From positions 1 to 64,000 of the forward strand of contig JAUYAL010000032.1 of assembly GCA_030693535.1 (NCBI GenBank): a stretch of DNA of 64,000 bases, in the 5' to 3' direction. Source of the stretch: Methylotenera sp. GTDB taxonomy: Bacteria > Pseudomonadota > Gammaproteobacteria > Burkholderiales > Methylophilaceae. Both the position numbers and the translations under genes were made by a program. Of this stretch, positions 1-9,694 are shown piece after piece. How positions within the stretch are numbered: position 1 is the stretch's first letter; each line of letters begins with the position of its first letter. The notes below the pieces were generated by a model. That model worked only from the letters and a program-made list of their open reading frames with translations, made no database searches and was not told the DNA's origin.

Positions 1-33
1 GATGCCGCTCGCGAAAACGGCTTGTCCTTCTAA
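1..33 (+). CDS. rplR: 50S ribosomal protein L18, C-terminal end (partial)
   Basis: Only the last ten codons and the stop are present. They encode DAARENGLSF, the typical bacterial L18 C-terminus, and the frame runs in from the left edge. L18 binds 5S rRNA in the central protuberance of the 50S subunit. It lies directly upstream of rpsE, as in the standard spc operon. The identification rests on the short tail plus gene order. Confidence 0.85.
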   Translation, partial: DAARENGLSF

Positions 34-60
34 TTGGTCTGATTGCTAAAGAGGTTAATG

Positions 61-573
61 ATGGCGAGAGAAATGGAACAGCAACAGCAGCAGACTGATG
101 GTTTGCGCGAAAAAATGATTGCAGTTAATCGTGTAAGTAAAACGGTTAAAGGTGGTCGTATTATGAGTTTTGCAGCTCTTACAGTAGTTGGTGATGGCGA
201 TGGCGCTGTTGGTATGGGTAAAGGTAAAGCGCGTGAAGTGCCAGTTGCCGTACAAAAAGCAATGGATGAAGCGCGTCGCGGTATGTTAAAGATTAATTTA
301 ACAAATGGTACATTGCATCACGCTGTAACGGGTGTGCATGGCGCCGCTAAAGTTTTTATTCAACCAGCTTCAGAAGGTACTGGAATTATTGCTGGTGGCG
401 CAATGCGCGCAATTTTCGAAGTAATGGGTGTGACTAACGTAGTAGCTAAATGCATTGGTTCGACCAATCCATATAACTTAGTTCGTGCAACATTGAACGG
501 TTTGGAGTCAATGAATACACCAGCTGAAATTGCAGCAAAACGCGGTAAATCAGTTGAAGAAATTAGAGGCTAA
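61..573 (+). CDS. rpsE: 30S ribosomal protein S5
   Basis: S5 is a small-subunit protein that helps maintain decoding accuracy and lies near the mRNA entry channel. The double-stranded-RNA-binding S5 domain starts after about residue 15, with [20 protein letters not shown] and the C-terminal [15 protein letters not shown] typical of the family. The frame is open from a TTG at 43, but the ATG at 61 is preferred because AAGAGG at 49-54 is then about 6 bases upstream; ATG 58 is the alternative. The short N-terminal tail carries a run of five glutamines, which is slightly unusual. It is part of the spc operon, 3 bases before rpmD. Confidence 0.95.
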   Translation: MAREMEQQQQQTDGLREKMIAVNRVSKTVKGGRIMSFAALTVVGDGDGAVGMGKGKAREVPVAVQKAMDEARRGMLKINLTNGTLHHAVTGVHGAAKVFIQPASEGTGIIAGGAMRAIFEVMGVTNVVAKCIGSTNPYNLVRATLNGLESMNTPAEIAAKRGKSVEEIRG

Positions 574-576
574 ATC

Positions 577-774
577 ATGGCTAAAACACAAAAAGTTACA
601 ACACCTATTAAGGTGACGTTAGTTAAAAGCACTATTGGTCGTATTGAGGCGCACAAAGCAACTGTAAAAGGTTTAGGATTGCGTCGCATGCACCATACTG
701 TTCAGTTACAAGACACTCCAGCAATTCGCGGCATGATAAATACCGTGGGCTATCTCTTAAAGGTAGAAGGATAA
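577..774 (+). CDS. rpmD: 50S ribosomal protein L30
   Basis: L30 is a small 50S protein. The 65-residue product has the usual bacterial length and shows the [11 protein letters not shown] start, the [11 protein letters not shown] core and the [13 protein letters not shown] end typical of L30. The stop codon shares one base with the rplO start (TAATG), so the two genes are probably translationally coupled. Order rpsE-rpmD-rplO is the standard spc operon. Confidence 0.95.
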   Translation: MAKTQKVTTPIKVTLVKSTIGRIEAHKATVKGLGLRRMHHTVQLQDTPAIRGMINTVGYLLKVEG

Positions 775-1214
775 TGCAATTAAATACAATTAAGCCTTCT
801 GAAGGCGCAAAGAAAGAACGTCGTCGCGTTGGACGTGGTATTGGTTCTGGTTTTGGTAAAACTGCAGGTCGTGGTCATAAAGGTCAAAAATCTCGTACCG
901 GCGGCTTCCATAAGGTAGGTTTTGAAGGCGGTCAAATGCCAATCCAACGTCGTTTACCAAAACGTGGATTTAAATCAATGACTAAAGCTAAAACTGCACA
1001 TGTTCGTACAAGTGAGTTGTCTTTAATACCTAATGAAGTGATTGATTTACTAGCGCTCAAGGCAGCAAATATCGTATCTGGCACAGTAAGAAATGCTAAG
1101 ATTTTCTTGTCGGGTGATGTAACTGCTAAATTTAATATCCAAGGTTTGCTATTGACTAAAGGCGCACGCGCCGCAGTTGAAGCCGCTGGCGGTAAAATTT
1201 TAGAAGCTGCGTAA
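774..1214 (+). CDS. rplO: 50S ribosomal protein L15
   Basis: L15 is a 50S assembly protein contacting 23S rRNA. The basic glycine-rich N-terminal tail ([20 protein letters not shown], residues 17-36) is the L15 signature, followed by the globular domain ending GGKILEAA. The 146-residue length is normal. It starts inside the rpmD stop codon and is followed 10 bases later by secY, as in the spc operon. Confidence 0.96.
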   Translation: MQLNTIKPSEGAKKERRRVGRGIGSGFGKTAGRGHKGQKSRTGGFHKVGFEGGQMPIQRRLPKRGFKSMTKAKTAHVRTSELSLIPNEVIDLLALKAANIVSGTVRNAKIFLSGDVTAKFNIQGLLLTKGARAAVEAAGGKILEAA

Positions 1215-1224
1215 GGCATTAGTT

Positions 1225-2547
1225 TTGGCACAAGATAGTTTATTAAAAACAGCATCAAAAATGGGCGAGCTTAAAAGTCGCTTATTTTTTGTTTTGGGTG
1301 CATTAGTTGTTTTTAGATTGGGTGCGCATATTCCAGTACCAGGAATTGATCCTGATGTACTTGCGCAATTGTTTGAATCTCAAAGTGGTGGCATTTTAGG
1401 CATGTTTAACATGTTCTCCGGTGGCGCATTGTCAAGGTTCACAGTATTCGCTTTAGGAATTATGCCTTACATTTCTGCATCAATTATTATGCAATTGATG
1501 ACAGCAGTGTCTCCAAAATTAGAGCAATTAAAAAAAGAGGGTGAAGCTGGCCGTAGAACAATTACAAAATATACGCGTTACGGAACGGTTGTTTTAGCTA
1601 CATTTCAAGCACTAGGTATTGCAATAGCACTAGAAGCTCAGCCAGGTCTTGTTTTAGATCCTGGCATGGCATTTAGACTGACTGCTGTCATTACGCTTGT
1701 AAGTGGCACTATGTTTTTAATGTGGTTGGGTGAGCAAATTACTGAACGTGGCATTGGTAATGGAATTTCAATTATCATTTTCGCCGGTATTGTTGCGGGC
1801 TTACCAAGTGCACTTGGATCGACTGCTGAGATGGTGAATACTGGTGCATTTAGTATTCCTTTGGCATTTTTCTTACTTGTTGCAACAGTATTAGTAACGG
1901 CTTTAGTGGTTTTTGTTGAACGTGGACAGCGTAAAATTACGGTAAATTATGCTAAACGCCAAGTAGGAAATAAAGTGTATGGTGGTCAAACTACACATTT
2001 ACCGTTGAAGTTAAATATGGCAGGTGTGATTCCACCAATATTTGCTTCTAGTATCATTTTGTTTCCAGCAACTATGGCTGGATGGTTTGGTAGTAAAGAA
2101 AGTATGTATTGGCTAAAAGATGTTGCTGCTGCACTTTCTCCAGGACAACCAATCTACATATTTTTGTTTGCGTCTGCAATTGTGTTCTTTTGCTTTTTTT
2201 ATACTGCATTGCAGTTTAATCCAAAAGATACGGCTGATAACTTAAAGAAAAGTGGTGCGTTTGTACCAGGAATACGTCCTGGTGACCAAACTGCAAAATA
2301 TATTGATCGTATTATGGGACGTCTAACATTAGTTGGTGCTGCTTATATAACTTTGGTATGTTTACTCCCTGAGTTTTTGATTTTGAAATTTAATACACCT
2401 TTTTATTTTGGTGGTACGTCATTGTTAATTATTGTTGTTGTTACCATGGATTTTATGACGCAAGTGCAGTCGCATTTGATGTCAAATCAATATGAAGGGT
2501 TGCTTAAAAAAGCTAACTTTAAGGGTAATGGTCAAAACGCAAAATAG
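1225..2547 (+). CDS. secY: Preprotein translocase channel subunit SecY
   Basis: SecY forms the protein-conducting channel of the inner-membrane SecYEG complex. The 440-residue product has the ten hydrophobic segments of the family, the early periplasmic motif [12 protein letters not shown], the plug region [20 protein letters not shown] and the cytoplasmic loop [16 protein letters not shown]. Translation begins at TTG, with AAGG at 1213-1216 eight bases upstream, giving [13 protein letters not shown]. infA, which often sits between secY and rpmJ in related bacteria, is absent here. Confidence 0.97.
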   Translation: MAQDSLLKTASKMGELKSRLFFVLGALVVFRLGAHIPVPGIDPDVLAQLFESQSGGILGMFNMFSGGALSRFTVFALGIMPYISASIIMQLMTAVSPKLEQLKKEGEAGRRTITKYTRYGTVVLATFQALGIAIALEAQPGLVLDPGMAFRLTAVITLVSGTMFLMWLGEQITERGIGNGISIIIFAGIVAGLPSALGSTAEMVNTGAFSIPLAFFLLVATVLVTALVVFVERGQRKITVNYAKRQVGNKVYGGQTTHLPLKLNMAGVIPPIFASSIILFPATMAGWFGSKESMYWLKDVAAALSPGQPIYIFLFASAIVFFCFFYTALQFNPKDTADNLKKSGAFVPGIRPGDQTAKYIDRIMGRLTLVGAAYITLVCLLPEFLILKFNTPFYFGGTSLLIIVVVTMDFMTQVQSHLMSNQYEGLLKKANFKGNGQNAK

Positions 2548-2616
2548 ATTTTTTAAGTAGCAATTTTAGTAGCTGTAATTTAAAAAACAGTAGTTTAAGA
2601 AGTAATGGAGTTATAA

Positions 2617-2730
2617 ATGAGAGTTCGTGCATCAGTAAAAGCGTTATGTCGTAATTGTAAAGTAGTACGTCGTCGTGGCGTTGTGCGTATTATTTGTACA
2701 GATCCACGTCACAAGCAACGCCAAGGTTAA
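2617..2730 (+). CDS. rpmJ: 50S ribosomal protein L36
   Basis: L36 is the smallest 50S protein. The 37-residue product starts [14 protein letters not shown] and ends DPRHKQRQG. It keeps the zinc-binding set Cys11, Cys14, Cys27 and His32, so this is the zinc-containing form. A GGAG about seven bases upstream serves as ribosome binding site. It lies between secY and rpsM as usual, although infA is missing from the gap before it. Confidence 0.96.
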   Translation: MRVRASVKALCRNCKVVRRRGVVRIICTDPRHKQRQG

Positions 2731-2818
2731 TTGATTTTATAGGTTAACCAAATTAGAGGTACTTTAGTTAACTCTAATTAAGATGGTCAGATATTAAGCT
2801 GATCAGAAGATAAGCTAA

Positions 2819-2847
2819 TTGATAAAAATTGGTTTTGCTGTTAAAAT
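2819..2847 (+). promoter_or_regulatory. Candidate promoter for rpsM and the alpha operon
   Basis: In the 170-base gap between rpmJ and rpsM, TTGATA (2819-2824) and TTAAAA (2841-2846) are separated by 16 bases, resembling sigma-70 -35 and -10 boxes. The gap is long for this tightly packed operon, which suggests an internal promoter or an S4-binding leader ahead of rpsM, as known for the alpha operon of E. coli. It is a sequence match only. Confidence 0.3.
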
Positions 2848-2900
2848 CGTCGACCTTTTTAAGGTTGCATTTTTAGGTAAACCTAAATTTTGGAGTAGGT

Positions 2901-3263
2901 ATGGCACGTATAGCAGGGGTTAATATCCCAAATAACAAACACGCTGAAATTGCGCTCACTGCAATTTTTGGTATTGGTCGAAATACAGCACAAAAAATAT
3001 GTGCTGCAGCTGGTGTTTTGCCTTCTGCAAAAATGAAAGATTTAAATGACGCAGATGTAGATAAGCTGCGTGATGAAGTTGCTAAAGAAAAAGTTGAAGG
3101 CGATTTACGTCGTGAAGTATCAATGAATATCAAGCGCTTAATGGATTTGAATTGCTATCGCGGTGTGCGTCATCGTCGTGGTTTACCAGTTCGCGGTCAA
3201 CGCACAAAAACAAACGCGCGTACTCGTAAGGGTCCGGTAAAAGCAATCAAGCAATCAAAATAA
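2901..3263 (+). CDS. rpsM: 30S ribosomal protein S13
   Basis: S13 sits in the head of the 30S subunit and contacts the P-site tRNA and the 50S subunit. The product starts [20 protein letters not shown] and has the basic C-terminal tail [20 protein letters not shown]. Its 120-residue length is normal. GGAGTAGG immediately upstream is the ribosome binding site. It is the first gene of the alpha operon (rpsM-rpsK-rpsD-rpoA-rplQ). Confidence 0.96.
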   Translation: MARIAGVNIPNNKHAEIALTAIFGIGRNTAQKICAAAGVLPSAKMKDLNDADVDKLRDEVAKEKVEGDLRREVSMNIKRLMDLNCYRGVRHRRGLPVRGQRTKTNARTRKGPVKAIKQSK

Positions 3264-3326
3264 CTAAAAGTTAATTATTTTAGTTTTATAAATTCTAGTA
3301 CGATTTATTGGTAAGGAAAGTGCAAC

Positions 3327-3716
3327 ATGGCAAAAGCTAATGTACGCGTAAGAAAGAAAGTTAAAAAGAATATTGCAGAGGGCATTGCTCATGTGCACGC
3401 ATCTTTTAACAACACCATCATCACAATTACAGATCGCCAAGGCAATGCATTGTCATGGGCAACTTCTGGTGGCCAAGGATTTAAGGGTTCACGTAAAAGC
3501 ACACCATTTGCAGCACAGGTAGCTGCTGAAGTGGCAGGTAAGTCTGCGCAAGAAAATGGCGTTAAGAATTTAGAAGTGCGTATTAAAGGCCCAGGTCCAG
3601 GTCGTGAATCTGCTGTGCGCGCGCTTAATGCTGCTGGTTTTAAAATTACCAGCATTACCGATGTTACGCCAGTACCGCATAATGGCTGCCGTCCACCTAA
3701 AAAACGTCGCATTTAA
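3327..3716 (+). CDS. rpsK: 30S ribosomal protein S11
   Basis: S11 lies on the 30S platform, near the mRNA exit and the Shine-Dalgarno helix. The 129-residue product contains [18 protein letters not shown] and ends [17 protein letters not shown], both diagnostic for S11. AAGGAAAG precedes the ATG. It lies between rpsM and rpsD in the alpha operon. Confidence 0.96.
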   Translation: MAKANVRVRKKVKKNIAEGIAHVHASFNNTIITITDRQGNALSWATSGGQGFKGSRKSTPFAAQVAAEVAGKSAQENGVKNLEVRIKGPGPGRESAVRALNAAGFKITSITDVTPVPHNGCRPPKKRRI

Positions 3717-3763
3717 TAAGCTGAGCTTATTGCTCGCTATAGTAGAAATAACAGGAGAATCAC

Positions 3764-4393
3764 TTGGCTAGAAATTTAGACCCAAAATGTCGTCAGTGTC
3801 GTCGTGAAGGCGAAAAGCTGTTTTTAAAAGCTGAAAAATGTTTTACTGACAAATGTGCAATTGAAAAACGTAACTTCCCACCTGGTCAGCATGGTCAGCG
3901 TCGCAACCAACGTCTTTCTGATTATGGTGTGCAATTGCGTGAAAAACAAAAAGTACGTCGCATTTACGGTGTGCTTGAAGCTCAATTCCGTAGCTACTAC
4001 GCTGAGGCAGATCGCAAAAAAGGCATTACTGGTGAGAACCTATTGCAACTTCTTGAGTGTCGTTTAGATAACGTAACTTACAGAATGGGTCTAGGTGGTT
4101 CACGTACGGAAGCGCGCCAAATAGTTCGCCACAATAGTATTTTGGTTAATGGTCGTCGTGTAAATATCCCATCATATCAAGTTAAAGCGGGTGATGTCGT
4201 GAGTGTTGCAGAAGCATCTAAAACTCAGTTGAGAATTAAAGGCGCTTTGGCTGCAGCTGAGCAACGTGGTTTCCCAGCGTGGATTGAAGTTGATGTAAAA
4301 GCATTGACAGGTACATTCAAAGCTAAACCTCAGCGTGATGAATTGCCGCCAACAATTAATGAGTCATTGGTAGTTGAGCTTTACTCTAAATAG
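3764..4393 (+). CDS. rpsD: 30S ribosomal protein S4
   Basis: S4 nucleates 30S body assembly by binding 16S rRNA; in E. coli it also represses the alpha operon. The 209-residue product starts at TTG, with CAGGAG seven bases upstream. Cys9, Cys12, Cys26 and Cys31 form a zinc site, so this is the C+ form of S4. The S4 RNA-binding domain follows ([20 protein letters not shown] and [15 protein letters not shown]). Confidence 0.96.
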   Translation: MARNLDPKCRQCRREGEKLFLKAEKCFTDKCAIEKRNFPPGQHGQRRNQRLSDYGVQLREKQKVRRIYGVLEAQFRSYYAEADRKKGITGENLLQLLECRLDNVTYRMGLGGSRTEARQIVRHNSILVNGRRVNIPSYQVKAGDVVSVAEASKTQLRIKGALAAAEQRGFPAWIEVDVKALTGTFKAKPQRDELPPTINESLVVELYSK

Positions 4394-4434
4394 CTATAAA
4401 TAAAGCAAGTAGGCTTTAAATAATATTTAAATAT

Positions 4435-4496
4435 GTGAGTGTTAAATAATACTCACTAGAATAATTACTCTACTAGCTATTAATAACTAGTAGAGT
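4435..4496 (+). promoter_or_regulatory. Tandem hairpins in the leader upstream of rpoA
   Basis: The 129-base rpsD-rpoA gap carries two consecutive inverted repeats. The first pairs GTGAGT (4435-4440) with ACTCAC (4451-4456). The second is a perfect 10-bp stem, ACTCTACTAG (4467-4476) with CTAGTAGAGT (4487-4496), and a 10-base loop. There is no T-run, so neither is a classic terminator. They may stabilise processed mRNA or tune the ratio of alpha subunit to ribosomal proteins; that role is inferred. Confidence 0.5.
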
Positions 4497-4522
4497 TCAT
4501 TCATAAATTAAAAGGTATCACT

Positions 4523-5509
4523 ATGCAAAACAGTCCTACCGAATACTTAAAACCACGTGTTGTTGATGTGGAAGTATTATCACCATTACGTGCTCGTGTA
4601 ACATTAGAGCCAATGGAACGTGGCTTTGGTTATACACTTGGTAATGCGTTACGTCGTGTTCTATTGTCATCAATTCCAGGCTTTGCTATAACGGAAGTTA
4701 AAATTGATGGTGTAGTACATGAATATTCTACAATCGATGGTGTTCAAGAAGATGTGGTAGATATTTTACTGAACCTAAAGGGCGTAGCTCTAAAGTTAAA
4801 TACAAAGTCAGAAACTATATTGATTTTAAATAAATCAACTGAAGGTGTAGTAACTGCAGGTGATTTTGAAACAGGGCATGATGCTGAAATTGTTAATCCA
4901 GACCATGTGATTGCACATCTTACTAAAGGTGGAAAACTTAACTTAGAAGTTAAAGTTGCGATGGGACGTGGTTATCAACCAGTACCAGCTCGTCATAAAG
5001 CTAATGAAGAAGATCGTGTGCTTGGTTTTATTATGGTTGACGCTTCGTTCAGTCCAATCAATAAGGTAAGTTATCAAGTTGAAAGTGCTCGTGTTGAACA
5101 GCGCACAGACTTAGATAAATTAGTTATGGATGTAGAGACAAATGGCGTTATAGAGCCAGAACAAGCTATTCGTGATGCTGCACGCATTTTGATGGGCCAG
5201 TTATCAGTATTTGCTGACCTAGAAGGCGCACCAAGTGAAGTTGAAGTTAAGTCTGCGCCTCAAGTTGACCCAGTATTACTGCGTCCAGTAGATGATTTAG
5301 AATTAACAGTACGTTCAGCAAATTGCTTGAAAGCTGAAAATATATTCTACATTGGTGATTTGATTCAGCGTACAGAGAATGAGTTGTTAAAAGCACCTAA
5401 TCTTGGTCGTAAATCATTGAATGAAATCAAAGATGTACTTGCAACTCGCGGCCTAACATTAGGCATGAAACTAGAAAACTGGCCACCAGTTGGGCTTGAA
5501 AAAGCTTAA
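4523..5509 (+). CDS. rpoA: DNA-directed RNA polymerase subunit alpha
   Basis: RpoA dimerises to nucleate RNA polymerase assembly, and its C-terminal domain contacts UP elements and activators. The 328-residue product has the N-terminal assembly domain ([20 protein letters not shown], about residues 26-45) and the alpha-CTD ([10 protein letters not shown], then [19 protein letters not shown]). Length is normal. It follows rpsD after two leader hairpins and precedes rplQ. Confidence 0.97.
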   Translation: MQNSPTEYLKPRVVDVEVLSPLRARVTLEPMERGFGYTLGNALRRVLLSSIPGFAITEVKIDGVVHEYSTIDGVQEDVVDILLNLKGVALKLNTKSETILILNKSTEGVVTAGDFETGHDAEIVNPDHVIAHLTKGGKLNLEVKVAMGRGYQPVPARHKANEEDRVLGFIMVDASFSPINKVSYQVESARVEQRTDLDKLVMDVETNGVIEPEQAIRDAARILMGQLSVFADLEGAPSEVEVKSAPQVDPVLLRPVDDLELTVRSANCLKAENIFYIGDLIQRTENELLKAPNLGRKSLNEIKDVLATRGLTLGMKLENWPPVGLEKA

Positions 5510-5546
5510 TCGACCAGCATAAATAAAGAAACCTTAAGGAATTACT

Positions 5547-5936
5547 ATGCGTCACGGTAATAGCAATCGTAAATTAAATCGTACTAGCAGCCATCGCGCA
5601 GCTATGTTCCGTAACATGACCGCTTCTTTGTTGCGTCATGAAGTCATTAAAACTACTTTGCCTAAAGCTAAAGAGTTGCGTAAATTTGCAGAACCTTTAA
5701 TCACATTGGGTAAAACCCCTACTTTAGCAAATCGCCGTTTAGCGTTTAGTCGCTTACGTGATCGTGATATTGTTGGTAAATTATTCGGTGAATTAGGCCC
5801 ACGTTATCTTGCACGTAATGGCGGTTATTTACGCGTATTGAAGTGTGGTTTCCGTAACGGTGACAATGCACCTATGGCATTAGTTGAGTTAGTAGATCGT
5901 CCTGATACTGGCGCTGAAATAGTAGTTGCCGATTAA
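5547..5936 (+). CDS. rplQ: 50S ribosomal protein L17
   Basis: L17 lies close to the peptide exit tunnel of the 50S subunit. The 129-residue product starts [20 protein letters not shown] and contains the [16 protein letters not shown] core, both characteristic. AAGGAA precedes the ATG. It is the last gene of the alpha operon and is followed by a strong terminator. Confidence 0.96.
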   Translation: MRHGNSNRKLNRTSSHRAAMFRNMTASLLRHEVIKTTLPKAKELRKFAEPLITLGKTPTLANRRLAFSRLRDRDIVGKLFGELGPRYLARNGGYLRVLKCGFRNGDNAPMALVELVDRPDTGAEIVVAD

Positions 5937-5960
5937 TTGATTTTAATAATTGATTAATTT

Positions 5961-5989
5961 AAAAAGCCAGCTATATGCTGGCTTTTTTT
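5961..5989 (+). terminator. Rho-independent terminator of the alpha operon
   Basis: AAAAAGCCAGC (5961-5971) pairs with GCTGGCTTTTT across a 5-base TATAT loop, followed by further T residues. The A-run on the left makes it functional in both directions, so it can also end the minus-strand gene that follows. Confidence 0.9.
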
Positions 5990-6016
5990 CATCTCGTGAC
6001 TACAACTAATGTAAAT

Positions 6017-6256
6017 TTACTTAATTAACTGGATCATTTCATATAAATTAAACGGCCATTCAATTTCCATATTATTGTCCATACGCCTTAGTACAGGTAT
6101 TTTTAGCTCATAAAGTTCTAGTAATTTAGAATCATTCGTAATTTCAGTCACACACCACTGTATGTCAAACTTTTTACTAAGTTCTGTGAGTTGAATTTCA
6201 GCATGTTCACATAGGTGGCAATGTGAAGTTCCATATAGTTGTAAAAATATAGTCAT
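6017..6256 (-). CDS. Glutaredoxin-like thioredoxin-fold protein (DUF836 type)
   Basis: A 79-residue product with the start of a thioredoxin fold: MTIFLQLYGTSHCHLCEHAE, a beta strand followed by a CHLC redox pair, and the cis-proline strand ELKIPVLRRM. This matches the glutaredoxin-like DUF836 family, whose physiological partner is not established. The frame is open a further 31 codons upstream, but homologous sequence begins at this ATG. It is a single gene, convergent with the alpha operon and divergent from mgtE. Confidence 0.8.
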   Translation of the reverse strand: MTIFLQLYGTSHCHLCEHAEIQLTELSKKFDIQWCVTEITNDSKLLELYELKIPVLRRMDNNMEIEWPFNLYEMIQLIK

Positions 6257-6381
6257 ACTTATTAAGTTAAAACTTTCGAATATAAAGCTAAGTGTTAGCA
6301 AAAATAAATCATAATAGAGGCGTGCTAAAATACTATTGATTAAATTCAATAATACATTGTAAAAAACATACTCGGGTAATT

Positions 6382-7818
6382 ATGGCAGATATTCAAGAAG
6401 CCAAAGATAGTTTAAGTGAAAACCTGCAGCAGGTAATTTCACTATTGGAAAAACATAAGCTGGTTGAGAATCTTGTACATAAACAAGTGATGCACAACCA
6501 TGATCTTGTTGAGTCTTTGGTGCATAAACAAAATCTTCAGGCATTACAGAAGAAACTTGATCTTCTGCACTCAGCTGATGTAGCAGTGATACTTGAAGCT
6601 TTGCCTCTTGAGCAGCGTTTAAACGTTTGGGAGCTTGTTAAGGTTGAGCGTGATGGTGAAATTCTTCTAGAAGTTTCTGATGCCGTACGTCAAACACTGA
6701 TTGCTGATATGAACTCAGATGAGTTGCTAGCAGCCGCAGAGCAGCTTGATACAGATGAGCTAGCTGATTTGGTGCCTGACTTACCTAAAGACGTGTTACA
6801 AGAGCTGCTATATAGCTTGGATACGCAGAATAGAGCGAGGTTACAGTCGGCACTGTCATATTCTGAAGACGTTGTTGGTGGCATCATGGATTTTGACATT
6901 ATTACGATACGTGATGATATAACGTTAGAAGTTGCATTGCGCTACATGCGCCGCCTCGGTAGTTTACCAGACCATACTGACAAATTATTTGTTGTTGATA
7001 GAAATGAAATATTACTTGGTGTATTACCACTAAAACGATTGGTGGTAAATGATTTGGCTGCCAATGTTGCTGATGTAATGGCGCTTGATGCGGTTGTTTT
7101 TCATCCTGAGGATATTGCTGATGAAGCTGCAAAAGCTTTTGAGCGCTATGACTTGGTGACCGCACCCGTAGTAGACAGCAATAACAAATTAGTTGGTCGC
7201 GTTACTGTTGATGCAGTGATGGATTACATTAGAGACGAAGCGGAAAGTGATATGCTTTCGATGGCAGGTTTACGTGAAGAGGAAGACTTCTTTGCTTCAA
7301 TTTGGAAGTCTGTGCAAAACAGATGGGCTTGGCTCGCACTTAATTTAATGACAGCTTTAGTTGCATCAAGAGTGATTGGATTGTTTGAAGGTTCGATTGA
7401 GAAGATTGTAGCTTTAGCAGCATTAATGCCTATTGTTGCAGGCATAGGTGGGAACTCTGGTAATCAAACAACCACGATGATAGTACGTGGTTTGGCCCTA
7501 GGTCAGGTTGCATCTCACAATATGCAGTCACTTATTACAAAAGAGCTGGGTGTTGCTTTGCTCAATGGCTTGATATGGGGTAGCGTACTTGCAGTCGTTG
7601 CTTATGCGTTATATGGTAATTTTGAGCTTGGTTTAGTAATGATGGCCGCCATGACATTTAATTTACTGCTTGCAGCATTGATGGGCGTGGTAATTCCGCT
7701 AAGCATGAATAAATTTGGCCGCGACCCAGCAGTAGGCTCTAGTGTGTTAATTACGGCAGTCACAGACAGTGGCGGCTTCTTAATATTTTTAGGGTTGGCT
7801 ACAATTTTTCTTATTTGA
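6382..7818 (+). CDS. mgtE: Magnesium transporter MgtE
   Basis: MgtE is a dimeric inner-membrane Mg2+ channel gated by intracellular Mg2+. The 478-residue product has the soluble N-domain (to about residue 160), a CBS pair (about 165-285, beginning GGIMDFDIITI) and a C-terminal membrane domain from about 310, with the signature MPIVAGIGGNSGNQTTTMIV. Near the N-terminus a nine-residue unit is duplicated (LVENLVHKQ at 28-36 and LVESLVHKQ at 42-50), which is not part of the standard domain. It is followed 25 bases later by an MscS-type channel gene on the same strand. Confidence 0.93.
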   Translation: MADIQEAKDSLSENLQQVISLLEKHKLVENLVHKQVMHNHDLVESLVHKQNLQALQKKLDLLHSADVAVILEALPLEQRLNVWELVKVERDGEILLEVSDAVRQTLIADMNSDELLAAAEQLDTDELADLVPDLPKDVLQELLYSLDTQNRARLQSALSYSEDVVGGIMDFDIITIRDDITLEVALRYMRRLGSLPDHTDKLFVVDRNEILLGVLPLKRLVVNDLAANVADVMALDAVVFHPEDIADEAAKAFERYDLVTAPVVDSNNKLVGRVTVDAVMDYIRDEAESDMLSMAGLREEEDFFASIWKSVQNRWAWLALNLMTALVASRVIGLFEGSIEKIVALAALMPIVAGIGGNSGNQTTTMIVRGLALGQVASHNMQSLITKELGVALLNGLIWGSVLAVVAYALYGNFELGLVMMAAMTFNLLLAALMGVVIPLSMNKFGRDPAVGSSVLITAVTDSGGFLIFLGLATIFLI

Positions 7819-7843
7819 AGCCATGCACATCTATAGGATTTGA

Positions 7844-9115
7844 ATGCTCATGAATGAAGCAATGCAATTGGTTTGGCAAGAAATTCTGGCAGATATTTCC
7901 ACGAAAACAGGATTGTTACAACTCGCGATCGTTGTCACGTCTTTATGCTTGGCGTGGCTGGTGAATGGCGGGGTGCGGACATATGTCATGCGTCATGCAC
8001 CAGAGAAATTGCGTCTTGGCATTGGTGGTGTTAACCGGGTACTGTTCCCATTGTCTGCACTAATCTTTGTTTTCATGTCGGAACAGATTCTTAAGCATTG
8101 GCAACATACTAGTTTATTACACTTAGCAGGCCGATTACTCCTTTCTTTGGCCATCATTCGTTTAATTGTTTATGTCGTACGCTATATTATTGAGCCTGGT
8201 GGCTTGCTTAAAACATTAGAAAGCAGTATTTCTTCATTAATCTGGGTAATCACGGCATTACATTTAAGTGGGCTATTGCCGAGAGTCATCAGTTGGATAG
8301 AGTCTGTAGAATTTAGTTTGGGTAAAACACCCGTTAATCTCTGGCTGGTTTTGCAAGGGCTGTTGACCGTTATATTGACTATAATTGCTGCGATGTGGCT
8401 GGGCAGGTTGCTTGAACATAAATTGATGCAGGCTGAACATGTTGATACCAGTACGCGCGTCGTTCTGACAAAAGTGTTACGTATCATATTATTATTCATC
8501 GCGGTGTTGATTGGGTTGTCTGCCGTAGGACTTGATCTGACATTGTTGTCAGTATTTGGCGGTGCACTAGGGGTTGGCCTTGGGTTTGGTTTACAACGGA
8601 TCGCAAGTAATTATGTGAGTGGGTTTATTATTTTGCTTGATAAATCAATCAAGCTGGGAGATATGATCACGGTGGACTTACATTATGGTGTGGTGCGTGA
8701 TTTACGCACGCGATATTTAGTACTACAAAAACTAGATGGCACTGAAGTGATTATTCCCAATGAAACCATGATTATCAATCCGGTGATTAATCATTCATTT
8801 TTAGATAGAAACACAAGAGTATTTGTGACGGTACAAGTGACTTATCAAAGCGATTTAGATTTAGTGATTAAACTATTACTAAAAGTCGCAGAAGATCATT
8901 CACGTGTACTAATGACACCTGAACCTACAGCGATTGTCACAGGCCTTGCAGACAGCGGTATTGACTTGCGATTATCTGTGTGGATTCCTGATGCTGAACT
9001 GGGAACCTCAATGTTACAGTCGGAGCTGTATTTGGCGATTTGGCGTTTGTTTAAAGTGAATAATATATTGATACCTTATCCGCAAAAAGAAGTGCGGATA
9101 TTGGGAGACCGATAG
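7844..9115 (+). CDS. MscS-family mechanosensitive ion channel
   Basis: Channels of this family open under membrane tension to release solutes during osmotic downshock. The 423-residue protein has several N-terminal hydrophobic segments, then the pore-lining helix and beta domain: VFGGALGVGLGFGLQRIASN, then YVSGFIILLDKSIKLGDMIT and DGTEVIIPNETMI. It is longer than E. coli MscS, with extra N-terminal membrane helices as in larger family members. AGGA five bases before ATG 7844 supports this start. It is probably cotranscribed with mgtE and ends before a bidirectional terminator. Confidence 0.9.
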   Translation: MLMNEAMQLVWQEILADISTKTGLLQLAIVVTSLCLAWLVNGGVRTYVMRHAPEKLRLGIGGVNRVLFPLSALIFVFMSEQILKHWQHTSLLHLAGRLLLSLAIIRLIVYVVRYIIEPGGLLKTLESSISSLIWVITALHLSGLLPRVISWIESVEFSLGKTPVNLWLVLQGLLTVILTIIAAMWLGRLLEHKLMQAEHVDTSTRVVLTKVLRIILLFIAVLIGLSAVGLDLTLLSVFGGALGVGLGFGLQRIASNYVSGFIILLDKSIKLGDMITVDLHYGVVRDLRTRYLVLQKLDGTEVIIPNETMIINPVINHSFLDRNTRVFVTVQVTYQSDLDLVIKLLLKVAEDHSRVLMTPEPTAIVTGLADSGIDLRLSVWIPDAELGTSMLQSELYLAIWRLFKVNNILIPYPQKEVRILGDR

Positions 9116-9245
9116 CTCCTAGCGAATTTTGCTACAGTTGATATTATTGCAAGAGGGTGACGCTGTCTTTGCTGGTGAAGCTTGCTAGATTGTGTGAATT
9201 GAAATTGGTGACTTTTGATAGATTGTGATTACAGTCAAACGCAAT

Positions 9246-9274
9246 AAAAAAGCTCACATATAGTGAGCTTTTTT
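9246..9274. terminator. Bidirectional terminator between the mscS-like gene and rpmG
   Basis: AAAAAAGCTCAC (9246-9257) and GTGAGCTTTTTT (9263-9274) form a perfect 12-bp stem with an ATATA loop. With A- and T-runs on both sides it can stop transcription from either of the converging genes. Confidence 0.9.
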
Positions 9275-9291
9275 ATTATCAAAATAAGCAA

Positions 9292-9447
9292 TTATTTTAA
9301 TTTTGTTTCTTTGTACATTACGTGCTGTCGAACAACAGGGTCAAATTTCTTGATTTCCATTTTTCCTGGCATTGTACGTTTGTTTTTAGTGGTGGTATAA
9401 AAATGGCCTGTACCAGCACTTGATTCTAATTTGATTTTTTCGCGCAT
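9292..9447 (-). CDS. rpmG: 50S ribosomal protein L33
   Basis: This small 50S protein translates to 51 residues, [20 protein letters not shown] at the start and [14 protein letters not shown] at the end. There are no CxxC pairs, so it is the zinc-free form. AGGAG seven bases upstream marks the start. It follows rpmB by 10 bases on the same strand, the usual rpmB-rpmG pair. Confidence 0.95.
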   Translation of the reverse strand: MREKIKLESSAGTGHFYTTTKNKRTMPGKMEIKKFDPVVRQHVMYKETKLK

Positions 9448-9457
9448 GATTCAGCTC

Positions 9458-9694
9458 CTATATTTTTTGGCCGTCAGCACGCATACCAGCAAGAACGGAA
9501 TCAATACCATTTTTGTCGATAGTGCGTAAAGCAGCATTAGTAATGCGCATGCTTACCCAGCGATTTTCGCTTTCAACCCAAAATTTACGGTTTTGCAAAT
9601 TAGGTAAAAAACGGCGTTTTGTTCTGTTATTAGCGTGAGAAACATTGTTACCCACCATTGGCTTTTTGCCAGTTACCATACATACACGTGCCAT
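9458..9694 (-). CDS. rpmB: 50S ribosomal protein L28
   Basis: The 78-residue product starts [20 protein letters not shown] and has [20 protein letters not shown], typical of L28, a late-assembling 50S protein. It is the first gene of the rpmB-rpmG pair. In many proteobacteria radC and coaBC lie next to this pair; here coaBC and a radC relic lie about 3-5 kb away. Confidence 0.96.
   Translation of the reverse strand: MARVCMVTGKKPMVGNNVSHANNRTKRRFLPNLQNRKFWVESENRWVSMRITNAALRTIDKNGIDSVLAGMRADGQKI

Noticed and set aside
6257..6349. 31-codon upstream extension of the glutaredoxin-like gene
   Set aside because: It is low-complexity hydrophobic sequence without family similarity, and thioredoxin-fold similarity begins at ATG 6256.
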